Below are positions 7,961 through 16,700 of a stretch of DNA of 32,149 nt, one piece after another. Within the stretch, counting starts at the first letter, position 1. Each line of letters begins with the position of its first letter. This DNA is from Alistipes sp. (GTDB lineage Bacteria > Bacteroidota > Bacteroidia > Bacteroidales > Rikenellaceae), in NCBI GenBank assembly GCA_017937765.1, contig JAGBCY010000002.1, positions 1-32,149 on the forward strand, read 5' to 3'. The position numbers and the translations under genes are program-made. A model generated the notes under the pieces. It ran no database searches. It was not told the origin of the DNA and was given only the letters and a program-made list of their open reading frames with translations.

Positions 7961-9265
7961 ATGATTAAACGAGATAAAATATCGATAATAATCTTAGCGT
8001 TCATCGCAGCGTTCTGTATGCCGCAGGACACTTTCGCTCAGGACGATCGTCTTGACGAGGTTTGGCAGACAGACTATCGCCACGGTGTGCGCGTTGATTT
8101 CCGTGTGAATTCTACGGTTGTCGATCGTAATTATCTCAATAATGATGATGTACTGGATCGTATCGACTCGCTCTTCCAGGTTATCAACAACGATACACTG
8201 ATTCAGGTTAAGTATATCGAGTTCTGCGGTACGGCATCTCCCGAGGGTAACTCTCGCGTGAATAGCCGACTCAGCCGCGCTCGTATGCTTTCGATGGAGG
8301 AGATGGTGCTCGATCGCCTCGATATTCCCGAGAGCATCATCACACACAACGACCGCTACATCGCGTGGGATCACCTTATCGAGCTCGTCGAGCTTGACGA
8401 GGATCTCCCATACAAGGAAGAAGTACTCAATATTTTGCGTACAACATACCCTGAGGCTAAGGACTTTAGAGGCGTACCTATCGACGGTCGTATCCCCGAG
8501 CTCAAGGCTTTGGACAATGGTCGCGTGTGGAAGTTACTCAACAGCCGCTACTTCGTAAAGATGCGTAACGCTTGGTTTATTATGCACACCGAGCGCAGAA
8601 AGCTCCTCGAGCCGGCGGTAGAGTCGAGACCTATTGCTATGTCGGTTGGCGTACCGCGTCCCTCCGCACTCCTTATGCCATACATTGCTACGCCAGTGTA
8701 CGAGCCCGTGAGAAGGATTCCCGTTATGAGCATCAAGACCAACGTATTGGAGTTGGCTACGCTTGTCGCAAATGTTGGTTTCGAGTTCCGTATCACACCT
8801 CGCGTATCATTGGATATTATGGGTCACTACTCACCATATGACCTCGGTAGTGCACACCGTAAGATTCGTGTTTTTGCGACACAGCCCGAGGTACGTTACT
8901 GGTGGGGTGAGTCACTCGTGAAGGGTCACTTTGTGGGTATCCACGTTCCGGTTGCAGGCTTCAACGTTCAGCTTAATGATAGCTACCGTTATCAGGATCC
9001 TAACCACGCATTGTGGGGTGTAGGTGTGAGCTATGGTTATGCACTACCCATTAATGAGAATAATCACTGGGGCTTGGAGTTCACCGTGGGCTTCGGTTAT
9101 ATGGACATAAAGTATGACACTTACGAAGGTGTGACCAACGGTAAGTATATTGGCACGCAGACTCGCCACTACTTGGGTCTCACTCGCTTGGGAGTGAATC
9201 TCTCTTATCGCATTAACCGAAAAGAGAAAATTGATTTTGATAATCCTTGGGTAAATTTTGAATAA
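7961..9265 (+). CDS. DUF3575 outer-membrane protein with OmpA-like N-terminal domain
   Basis: The protein has 434 residues from the ATG at 7961. This start is chosen because MIKRDKISIIILAFIAAF...TFAQ is a normal signal peptide; the first ATG at 7883 would place 26 polar residues before it. An N-terminal domain (about 40-200) contains the OmpA-like signature CGTASPEGN...NSRLSRARM near residues 88-110. The C-terminal domain (about 255-434) has the DUF3575 pattern of beta-strands (SIKTNVLELATL, VGFEFRITPRVSLDI, GVNLSYRI), expected to be an outer-membrane barrel. In Bacteroidetes such proteins are commonly encoded beside fimbrillin/Mfa-type genes and are thought to help anchor or assemble surface fibres. 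The next gene starts directly after this stop codon, so they form one operon. Confidence 0.8.
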   Translation: MIKRDKISIIILAFIAAFCMPQDTFAQDDRLDEVWQTDYRHGVRVDFRVNSTVVDRNYLNNDDVLDRIDSLFQVINNDTLIQVKYIEFCGTASPEGNSRVNSRLSRARMLSMEEMVLDRLDIPESIITHNDRYIAWDHLIELVELDEDLPYKEEVLNILRTTYPEAKDFRGVPIDGRIPELKALDNGRVWKLLNSRYFVKMRNAWFIMHTERRKLLEPAVESRPIAMSVGVPRPSALLMPYIATPVYEPVRRIPVMSIKTNVLELATLVANVGFEFRITPRVSLDIMGHYSPYDLGSAHRKIRVFATQPEVRYWWGESLVKGHFVGIHVPVAGFNVQLNDSYRYQDPNHALWGVGVSYGYALPINENNHWGLEFTVGFGYMDIKYDTYEGVTNGKYIGTQTRHYLGLTRLGVNLSYRINRKEKIDFDNPWVNFE

Positions 9266-10327
9266 ATGATTGGCAGAGTGAAACATATCGCTATGATGAT
9301 GCTGTCGGTGCTTGCGTTGGTAAGTTGCGACCGTACCATCCATGAGTATCCCGGTGAGCCAAATATAGAGCTTATCGTGAGTTGCTCTGTCGACCTCACA
9401 CACCCCGAGCACTTCGTAACGGTGGAGTGTGACGCAGAGACGGGTACGACCTATATTGTGCGTACTCAGAATGCTGAGCTCAAGGGTACACGATTTAATG
9501 AGCCTGTATGCTTGCGCTACGTTATCGACCTCTACCGTGTGGCATCGTCGCACTCAGTGTTCGTAGAGCGTAGAGTATGTTACTCATCGCTTACTGATCC
9601 TAAGATAGAGGCTACTACGATGTTCAACGTGGACGCTGCGAAGTATAAGGTTCTTATCTGGTGTGACTACGTTCAGGATGACGTGCGCGAGGCTTGGTAC
9701 TACCAGACTGATGATCTTACTAAGATTTTGTACTCTGATATTGAGGTAGTTGATAACAACGATAAGGACGTATTCTCTAATATGATTGACGTTGACCTTA
9801 CCGACTACTACTACCTTGACGGCGACTTCATCGTAAGCTACGATACGGAGCTCACACGTCCTAAGGGCCGCTTCAAGTGTATAACGACCGACGATGGCGA
9901 TTTTGAGCACGGTGGTGGTGTAGCTGAGGATATCACAGCAGTGATTACCTACACGCAGTATGTATCAGCGGGTTACAATGTCGAGGAGCAGAAGCCTAAC
10001 TACTTCGAGCCTACACGTACGTTCATTACTAAGGCAAAGAGAGATAAGGACGGAGCACTTGAGCTATTCTACGACTATGTATTCGTGAATGGTAAGCAGA
10101 CAAACGTCAAGCTCAATATGTTCTTCTATAACGGAGATATTAGCATTGGCGAGGGTGGCGAGATTATCGGTGAGGAGATTAGCCACTGGACAAGTATTGT
10201 TGTACCGTTGAAGCGTAATATGGAGACAATCATCGAGGGTCGTATGCTTACAACCTCGTTCGGTACTGGCGGTATCGGTATCGATCCTGGTTTCGATGAT
10301 GAGATTGTCGTTGAGTGGCCAGATTAA
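9266..10327 (+). CDS. Fimbrillin/Mfa-like surface lipoprotein (DUF6562-type)
   Basis: The 353-residue protein begins immediately after the upstream TAA. A lipoprotein signal ends in LALVSC (Cys21), followed by RTIHEYPGEP, a start I associate with DUF6562/Mfa2-like lipoproteins. The body is beta-rich: RYVIDLYRV, KYKVLIWCDYV and PKGRFKCITTD follow the order seen in fimbrillin-type sandwich domains. In Bacteroidetes such proteins form, cap or anchor pili after outer-membrane export. It is paired with the DUF3575 barrel upstream and shares its domain type with the N-terminal part of the protein at 13781. It could be an anchor (Mfa2/FimB-like) or a minor pilin. A tandem repeat and terminator follow. 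Confidence 0.72.
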   Translation: MIGRVKHIAMMMLSVLALVSCDRTIHEYPGEPNIELIVSCSVDLTHPEHFVTVECDAETGTTYIVRTQNAELKGTRFNEPVCLRYVIDLYRVASSHSVFVERRVCYSSLTDPKIEATTMFNVDAAKYKVLIWCDYVQDDVREAWYYQTDDLTKILYSDIEVVDNNDKDVFSNMIDVDLTDYYYLDGDFIVSYDTELTRPKGRFKCITTDDGDFEHGGGVAEDITAVITYTQYVSAGYNVEEQKPNYFEPTRTFITKAKRDKDGALELFYDYVFVNGKQTNVKLNMFFYNGDISIGEGGEIIGEEISHWTSIVVPLKRNMETIIEGRMLTTSFGTGGIGIDPGFDDEIVVEWPD

Positions 10328-10348
10328 TAGGGTCCCCTGATTACGGAC

Positions 10349-10452
10349 GGGCTGACGGGCTGACGGGCTGACGGGCTGACGGGCTGACGGGCTGACGGGC
10401 TGACGGGCTGACGGGCTGACGGGCTGACGGGCTGACGGGCTGACGGGCTGAC
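10349..10452. repeat. 8-bp tandem repeat, 13 perfect copies (GGGCTGAC)
   Basis: GGGCTGAC is repeated without mismatch from 10349 to 10452, giving 13 units and 104 bp. It starts 22 bp after the stop of the fimbrillin-like gene and lies upstream of its terminator, so it is transcribed in the 3' untranslated region. Perfect short arrays of this sort change copy number by slippage. Confidence 0.97.
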
Positions 10453-10501
10453 GGCCAATGATAGAACCGGGAATAGTGACTGACGGAAATATAACAGATA
10501 T

Positions 10502-10538
10502 AAAAGACTATCCATAAAAACTGGATAGTCTTTTTTTT
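10502..10538 (+). terminator. Rho-independent terminator of the DUF3575/fimbrillin-like operon
   Basis: A 13-bp perfect stem (10502-10514 with 10522-10534) with a 7-nt loop runs into eight consecutive T (10531-10538). Confidence 0.92.
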
Positions 10539-10593
10539 ATGGTATGCTTCCTACTATTTGACGTGACAGTCTCGATATATCAAATTTAATCAC

Positions 10594-10601
10594 TACCTTT
10601 G
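10594..10601 (+). promoter_or_regulatory. Promoter -7 box of maf
   Basis: TACCTTTG lies about 110 nt before the maf ATG. No convincing -33 box is seen. The rest of the 10539-10712 gap contains nothing else that I recognise. Confidence 0.55.
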
Positions 10602-10712
10602 TACGATGGATGTATATGAACATTAACGCTACAAAAATAACGCTTGTCACACGTGAGGGATAAAACATAAACGCACGTGAGACAGAGAGAAGAGATATAA
10701 TTTATAAAAAAT

Positions 10713-11327
10713 ATGCTACTACACGACAAACTAAAGTCATACAACGTAATACTCGCCTCAGCGTCGCCACGTCGTCGCGAACTACTGAGGGCTACGGGCA
10801 TAGAGTATCGCCTCGCAGAAAAGTTCGAGTGTGAGGAGGAGTATCCCGCATCGCTCCCAGCCGAGGAGGTTGCGCCATACCTCTCTCGCCTAAAGAGCAA
10901 CGCCTACCCCACCAACTTGGCATATAACGACTTGCTAATCACGGCCGACACTACCGTCGTTCTTGACGGTGACGTATTAGGTAAGCCTGCAACAGAGGCA
11001 GAGGCCCGCAAGATGATTGCGCAACTCTCTGGCCGTGAGCACAGCGTAATCACGGGCGTAACTCTTCGTATGGCCGACCGCGAACGCACCTTCTCGTCAC
11101 GTAGCGTCGTGCGATTCGCTGCGCTTACCGACGAACAGATTAACTACTACGTGGACAACTATCACCCGATGGATAAGGCTGGGGCATACGGTATTCAAGA
11201 GTGGATTGGCTACGTTGGCATCGAGTCCATCGAGGGTTCGTTCTACAACGTGATGGGCCTCCCCGTACAACGCCTCTGCCGCGAGATTGAGGCACTCGTC
11301 GAGGAACTACCTTCGTGTTACCTTTAA
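10713..11327 (+). CDS. maf: Maf-like nucleotide pyrophosphatase
   Basis: The 204-residue protein has the Maf signature SASPRRREL (residues 16-24), the catalytic Asp79 in TADTTVV, GKP at 90-92, and the C-terminal block GAYGIQEWIG...EGSFYNVMGLP. Maf proteins hydrolyse non-canonical or free nucleoside triphosphates (dTTP, UTP, or modified forms depending on subgroup) to monophosphates, a house-cleaning role linked to septum control. The DTTVV and GIQEWIG motifs suggest the YhdE-like dTTP/UTP subgroup, though subgroup assignment is inference. The S46 peptidase follows 25 bp later with no promoter seen between, so the two may be co-transcribed. Confidence 0.93.
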   Translation: MLLHDKLKSYNVILASASPRRRELLRATGIEYRLAEKFECEEEYPASLPAEEVAPYLSRLKSNAYPTNLAYNDLLITADTTVVLDGDVLGKPATEAEARKMIAQLSGREHSVITGVTLRMADRERTFSSRSVVRFAALTDEQINYYVDNYHPMDKAGAYGIQEWIGYVGIESIEGSFYNVMGLPVQRLCREIEALVEELPSCYL

Positions 11328-11352
11328 CCGAACAAACAAAACCTAAAACGAT

Positions 11353-13377
11353 ATGAAAAGAACATTACTACTTGTCGCTCTGCTCTTTGCAACGACATTC
11401 ACGGCTGTTGCCGACAAAGGTATGTGGCTACCCTCGCTTATCGGGTCGCGCATCAAGGATATGAAGTCGAAGGGCTTTAAGCTCTCGGCCGAAGATATCT
11501 ACTCCGTAAATCAGGCATCGCTCAAGGATGCAGTTGTGCTCTTCGATGGCGGCTGCACGGGCGAGATCGTCACCGAGAAGGGCCTGTTGCTTACCAACCA
11601 CCACTGCGGCTACGACGCCATTCAGGCACTCTCGACCGTTGAGCACGACTATCTCACCGACGGATTCTGGGCTATGAATCACACCGAGGAGCTCTACTGC
11701 CCAGGCCTCAAGGTGCACATCCTTCAGCGTATGGAGGAGGTTACCGACCGCCTCGCTGCCGGCGAGACTAAGGCCGATATCATCGCTAAGGCTGAGGCCG
11801 AAGGCATCGGTTTCAAGGCCACGGTCGAGTCGATGTACTACGGTAACATTGCCTATCTATTTGTCTATCGCGAGTTTACGGACGTGCGCCTCGTGGGTGC
11901 ACCTCCCACCACGATTGGTAAGTTCGGTGCCGACAACGACAACTGGATCTGGCCCCGCCACACTGGCGACTTCTCGGTATTCCGCATCTATGCCGACAAG
12001 GATAACAACCCTGCGGATTACAGCGCGGAGAACCGTCCCTACAAGCCCGCACGCCACTTCGAGATCTCGACCGACGGCATCAAGGAGGGCGACTTCACTA
12101 TGATCTATGGCTTCCCCGGTAACACTCAGGAATACATCACCTCGGATGCCGTGCAGTATATCGCCGAGACCTCTGACCCCACAAAGATTGCCCTCCGCAC
12201 CGAGCGTCTCGATATCATCGGCACAGCACAGTCTGCATCGGCCGAGGTACGTATCCAGTACGCTGCCAAACAGGCCAACATCGCTAACGCTTGGAAGAAG
12301 TGGCAGGGCGAGGTTATGGGTATCAACCGCCTCGGCACCTACGATAAGAAAGTGGCATACGAGACTCGTTTCCGCACGGAGAATCCCGATAAGGCATATC
12401 TGCTCGACTCGCTCAGCGCAGCCTATGAGCGCAACATCGAGGGCTACTTCAACTACGAACTCTACAACGAGACACTCCGCGGCATCGAGCTCCAGCAGGC
12501 CGTGATGATCGCCCTTAGCCCCAAGCTCTCGGCCGAGGAGAAGCAGGCAGCTGCCGAGCTCTTCTACAAGGATTTCCAGCTCGATGTTGACCGCCAGCTC
12601 GCCGTGGCTATGCTTACCGAATATGAGAAGATGGGCAGCTACATCTCCGACGAGCTCAAGTCGCTCTTCGCTCGCCACGAGGGCGCAGCAAACTATGCCG
12701 AGTGGCTCTACTCGAACACCGCACTCGGCACACTCGAGGGCTTCCAGAGCGCAAACATCGAGGAGGACCCGATGACCGAGTTCGTTATGGCAATCGCTCC
12801 AATCCAGCAGCGCGTTAAGCCCTTCGCTTATCGCAACCTGAGCAACATCCCCGATATCGAGCGTTGGTTCCGTCCCTACGTCAAGGCCCTTATGGAGTGG
12901 GATACTAAGCGTGCCTTCTTCCCCGATGCAAACCTCACACTACGAGTAGCTTACGGCAAAGTTGCAGGCTATGAATATGCCGATGGCGAGTACCACCTGC
13001 CACAGACCACGATCGAGGGTATTATGGAGAAGGACAACCCCGAGATCTACGACTACAACATCCCTCAGCGTCTGCGCGACGTGTACGCAACGAAGGACTA
13101 CGGTCGCTGGGGCGTGACGATGAATGGCAAGTACACCGTGCCTGTCTGCTTCATCGCTACGAACCACACGACGGGAGGTAACTCGGGATCGCCCGTTCTC
13201 AACGGCAACGGCGAGCTTATCGGTATCAATTTCGACCGCACTTGGCTCTCGACAATGTCGGATATCGAGTTCGACGAGACCTTGTGCCGCAACATCATCT
13301 GCGACATCCGCTACGTGTTGTTCGTTATCGACAAGGTGGGTGGAGCCGAGTGGCTTATCGAGGAGATGGGCCTGTAA
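11353..13377 (+). CDS. dpp11: S46 family dipeptidyl-peptidase, DPP11-type (Asp/Glu-specific)
   Basis: The 674-residue periplasmic serine exopeptidase has a signal peptide ending near TFTAVA (residue 20). The chymotrypsin-fold catalytic parts are His84 in LTNHHCGYD, an Asp within the DNDNW...TGDFSVFR block (194-206), and Ser611 in GGNSGSPV. Eighteen residues after the serine is Arg629 in INFDR. In DPP11 of Porphyromonas this position (Arg673) dictates cleavage after acidic residues, whereas DPP7 has Gly there. So I predict release of Xaa-Asp/Glu dipeptides from peptide N-termini for use as nutrients. It is somewhat shorter than characterised S46 enzymes (about 700-720). A terminator follows. 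Maf is its upstream neighbour, with no obvious functional link. Confidence 0.9.
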   Translation: MKRTLLLVALLFATTFTAVADKGMWLPSLIGSRIKDMKSKGFKLSAEDIYSVNQASLKDAVVLFDGGCTGEIVTEKGLLLTNHHCGYDAIQALSTVEHDYLTDGFWAMNHTEELYCPGLKVHILQRMEEVTDRLAAGETKADIIAKAEAEGIGFKATVESMYYGNIAYLFVYREFTDVRLVGAPPTTIGKFGADNDNWIWPRHTGDFSVFRIYADKDNNPADYSAENRPYKPARHFEISTDGIKEGDFTMIYGFPGNTQEYITSDAVQYIAETSDPTKIALRTERLDIIGTAQSASAEVRIQYAAKQANIANAWKKWQGEVMGINRLGTYDKKVAYETRFRTENPDKAYLLDSLSAAYERNIEGYFNYELYNETLRGIELQQAVMIALSPKLSAEEKQAAAELFYKDFQLDVDRQLAVAMLTEYEKMGSYISDELKSLFARHEGAANYAEWLYSNTALGTLEGFQSANIEEDPMTEFVMAIAPIQQRVKPFAYRNLSNIPDIERWFRPYVKALMEWDTKRAFFPDANLTLRVAYGKVAGYEYADGEYHLPQTTIEGIMEKDNPEIYDYNIPQRLRDVYATKDYGRWGVTMNGKYTVPVCFIATNHTTGGNSGSPVLNGNGELIGINFDRTWLSTMSDIEFDETLCRNIICDIRYVLFVIDKVGGAEWLIEEMGL

Positions 13378-13399
13378 AAGACCATATTCCTAATATTAC

Positions 13400-13438
13400 A
13401 AAGAATTGCCGACGCGATGTGCGCCGGCAATTCTTTTA
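13400..13438 (+). terminator. Terminator of the maf-dpp11 unit
   Basis: A 12-bp stem (13400-13411 with 13425-13436), extended inside by a further 3 bp after an A/C mismatch, ends in a short T-run. It starts 22 nt after the dpp11 stop. Confidence 0.85.
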
Positions 13439-13522
13439 TACTAAAGTATAACATTTCGAGATGGTCGGTAGAAAATCAAACATTTTTTTTACATTTTGAG
13501 TACAACTATAGTATATTTTTCG

Positions 13523-13530
13523 TATATTTG
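13523..13530 (+). promoter_or_regulatory. Promoter -7 box of the beta-helix lipoprotein transcript
   Basis: TATATTTG has a TTTG at 13495-13498, but the spacing is 24 bp, longer than the usual 19-21. The predicted start near 13537 lies just before a small ORF and gives a 245-nt leader for the gene at 13781. Confidence 0.55.
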
Positions 13531-13539
13531 TACTACCAA

Positions 13540-13674
13540 ATGAAAGTTCTCTCACAACGAAAGAGCGCAAAAAATAACAACAAACAGCGTAACTCGCTGA
13601 GGGGGGGGGCAGTTAGCCCTCTCTCCTTGGTTGGTTTATGGGCCGTAGCACGCCATACCAAAGAGTGTTCGTGA
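13540..13674 (+). CDS. Possible 44-residue upstream ORF containing a G9 tract
   Basis: The ATG lies about 10 nt after the -7 box and opens a basic 44-codon ORF (MKVLSQRKSAKNNNKQRNSL, then RGGAVSPLSLVGLWAV, ending in KECS). It closes 106 nt before the lipoprotein ATG. The nine G residues at 13601-13609 fall in codons 21-24, so gain or loss of one G would change the frame of the second half. The N-terminal half is rich in Lys, Arg and Asn, and the middle has a short hydrophobic run. I do not recognise it as a family. It may be a regulatory leader peptide, or simply an ORF by chance in a structured leader. Confidence 0.3.
   Translation: MKVLSQRKSAKNNNKQRNSLRGGAVSPLSLVGLWAVARHTKECS
13601..13625 (+). 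other. Leader hairpin with poly-G arm
   Basis: The tract G9C (13601-13610) can pair base for base with GCCCTCTCTC (13616-13625), using three G-U pairs, around the loop AGTTA. A smaller hairpin, CAGCG/CGCTG (13585-13589 with 13595-13599), lies just upstream. Both lie in the leader of the lipoprotein gene. Confidence 0.6.
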
Positions 13675-13780
13675 GAGGAAATCAGCATATCCGAAGGGAT
13701 TATGTCGATGGCATTTGGTAGAGGTTGATTTGAGCAAAAAACATTTTTACAACACTAACTTTTTTTAAAACCATTACACA

Positions 13781-16700
13781 ATGAAAGCAAGATTTTTAGC
13801 TTTGGCGGCATTGGTGCTTGGTTTAGCATCGTGCCAGAACGACTTCGACGCTGCCAACGTTGGCGCAGGCGGTGAGGTCGACTTCCAGCTTTCTGTCAAC
13901 GCTCCCGAGCTCGCAACACGTGCAGGCTTGGATGGCGTAACTCCCGACGGACAGGCTGATTTGAATAGTGCCTATGGTGCTATCGACTATTTCCAGGGTG
14001 GAACTGCCGGAGATAATCTCCGCAGGGACTGGAGCGACGTTAACCTCCGTTACACCTTGGAGGTTTACGATGTTGATGAGAATGGCAACCTTGTTGGCGA
14101 GGCTGCCTACGCTCCCGTAAAGGATCGTCAGGTTATCATCGTTGACGAGTACCAGCCCGTAACGTTCGAGCTCCGTCTCGTTCCTAAGCGTCACTACCGT
14201 TTCGTAGTATTCGCCGACTTCGTGCCTCAGGATGTTACTAACACATCACAGAGTACGGCAATCGCTTTGCAGCAGAACCTCGGTATTAGCCATACGATTG
14301 GTAACACGTTGGCCGACATCAAGGTTAAGAACGATGGTATCAACGACGAGCGCACGGATGCTTACTTCGGTTACGAGAACTTCACAATCACCAACTCGGC
14401 ATCGAACGATATCGTTTTGAAGCGTCCTTATGGTAAGCTCCGCGTTATCGCTACCGACCTCCACGAGCTTAACCTCAACGTTAACCCCAAGAAGGTAAAG
14501 GTTGAGTACACCGCTACTCACCTCACAAACTTCAACGCTGTAACTGGTGCTGCTACGTTTGACACTGAGAACACCGAGGTAGAGTTTGACTCTACATACA
14601 ACGACGTGTACAAGGAGGCAGACGAGGGCGGCCTTGCTAACCACTTCTACACAACTGGTTACGATGCTCTCAACGGTGCTAATCACGAGCAGTACACTAA
14701 CGCAAACGGTGCAGTACGTCATACTCATATGACGCTCTTCACGGACTACATCCTTGCAAACAACGAGGTTAGCCCCGTACACTTCACAATGACCGTTTAC
14801 GATCGCGAGAACAAGGAGATCAAGTCTACAACGTTCAACACCGATATCCCCGTACAGCGTAACTACTTGACAACCGTTATCGGTAACGTCCTCACTACTG
14901 CTACCGAGGTTGAGGTACGCATCGACGATAACTTCTCAAATGGTACAGAGTGGAATCCTGAGGAGGACGACTTTGATATCGAGTTGGTTGAGGTTGACTC
15001 TGCTAAGACACTCCAGGAGGCTCTCGACAACTACGTTAATGGCCAGACTATCTTCTTTGTTGACGATATCGAGGGTAATGTAACTGTTGACCAGATTGAG
15101 GGTAAGGATTATGTTATCGACGGTAACGGTTTCAACTACGATGGTACTATCTACATTGATGGTAATGCACGTAGCACTGGTGCTGAGACTCTTACTATCC
15201 GCAATATCAACTTCGCTACTGATAAGGATAATATCAACTTCATCGAGCAGAATAGCACAGATAGTGCTGTTCGTTACCCACACAACGTAACTGTTGAGAA
15301 CTGTTCATTCCGAGCTACTGGCGTAGATGTTGCTGCTCTCAAGATTCGTCAGGGTTACAACATCACGGTTAAGGATTGCGTTGCTGACGGCGTAACACGT
15401 GCAAACACTTCTGGTATGCACTCTTTGGGTCAGTTCTACGGCTGTACTGGCATCACTATCGATGGTGTTAATTTCAACGCAGGCCGTGGTGTATCGTTCG
15501 GCACTTCACTCAACGTTGTTGTTAAGAACTCTACATTCGTAGCTGAGTCTTACGGTTTGCGTGCTGATGCATCAGTAGCTACTACTCTTACTCTCGAGAA
15601 TGTAAACATCTCAGCTAACCTCCCCGTTGTTGCTCGCAAGTGCACGGCTGATTACACAATCAACATCTCTGGTGACAACACATTCGACGCTCCTGGCTAC
15701 CAGATTGTATTCACTAAGGGCGACGATGCAACTCCATTCGAAACTCCTACCAGCAACTGGAAACTTAATGGCGGCGTTGGTCTCCGCGTATTCCCCGGTA
15801 ACACTGCTTTGTACGCATACGATGCAGAGAACCTCCAGTATCTTCTCGACAACGCTACTGGCAATACCGAGATTCACCTCGCAGCTGATATCGTAGGTGA
15901 CGTTACTGCTACTCAGAAGTCAGGCGTTAAGGTTACTATCGAGGGTAACGGCCACAACTACGCTGGTGTTATCACCGTTGATGGCAAGAGCGCGACTTAC
16001 ACAACAGCTGGCTTGACTATCAAGGAGCTTAACTTCAATGCCGACAGCATCTCAGCAGATGCTTGTATTCGTTTGGGTAAGGACGACAATAGTCGCTATA
16101 CTTGCAACGTAACTGTTGATAGCTGTACATTCGACGTTCCCGGTGCCGTAGGTGTTAAGTCTTACACTGGTGGTGACAAGAATTTGAAGATTGCTAACTG
16201 TACTGCTACTGCAAATGCACACTCATTGGTTCAGGCTAAGGGTATCGACGGCATCCTTGTAGAGAAGTGTACTGTTAACTCTAAGAATGGTATGAACTTC
16301 AACAATAGTACGAACGTTACTGTTGACCAGTGTACTACAAACGTAAAGGGCTACGCCGTTCGCTACGGTGAGAGCTCAGGCGGTGCAGGTGCAGCTGAGG
16401 TGTACTACATCAATAATAGCACATTGAAGTCTGCTTGCGAGGATGGCGATGCAGTTATTGTTCTTCGTGGTACTGCCGACTATGCTACTTTGACAATCAC
16501 TAACACGACTCTCGATGGTGCTATCAAGATTACTAATAATGCTGTTGACGCTAAGGTTATCATCGACGGCAAGGAGCAGGTTGAGGCTGCGTCACAGAGC
16601 GAGTTGAATGACATTTTCGCTGCTGGCGGCGATGTTGCTGTAACCCTTGCTGATGGCAACTACGCGCTTCCATCAATTAGCAATGGTGATGTTGCTATCT

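Noticed and set aside
10349-10452. CRISPR array
   Set aside because: The repeat unit is 8 bp with no spacers, and there are no cas genes nearby.
10324-10515. Minus-strand ORF with QPVSPSAR repeats
   Set aside because: It is only the translation of the 8-bp tandem repeat; it has no homology-like features or promoter.
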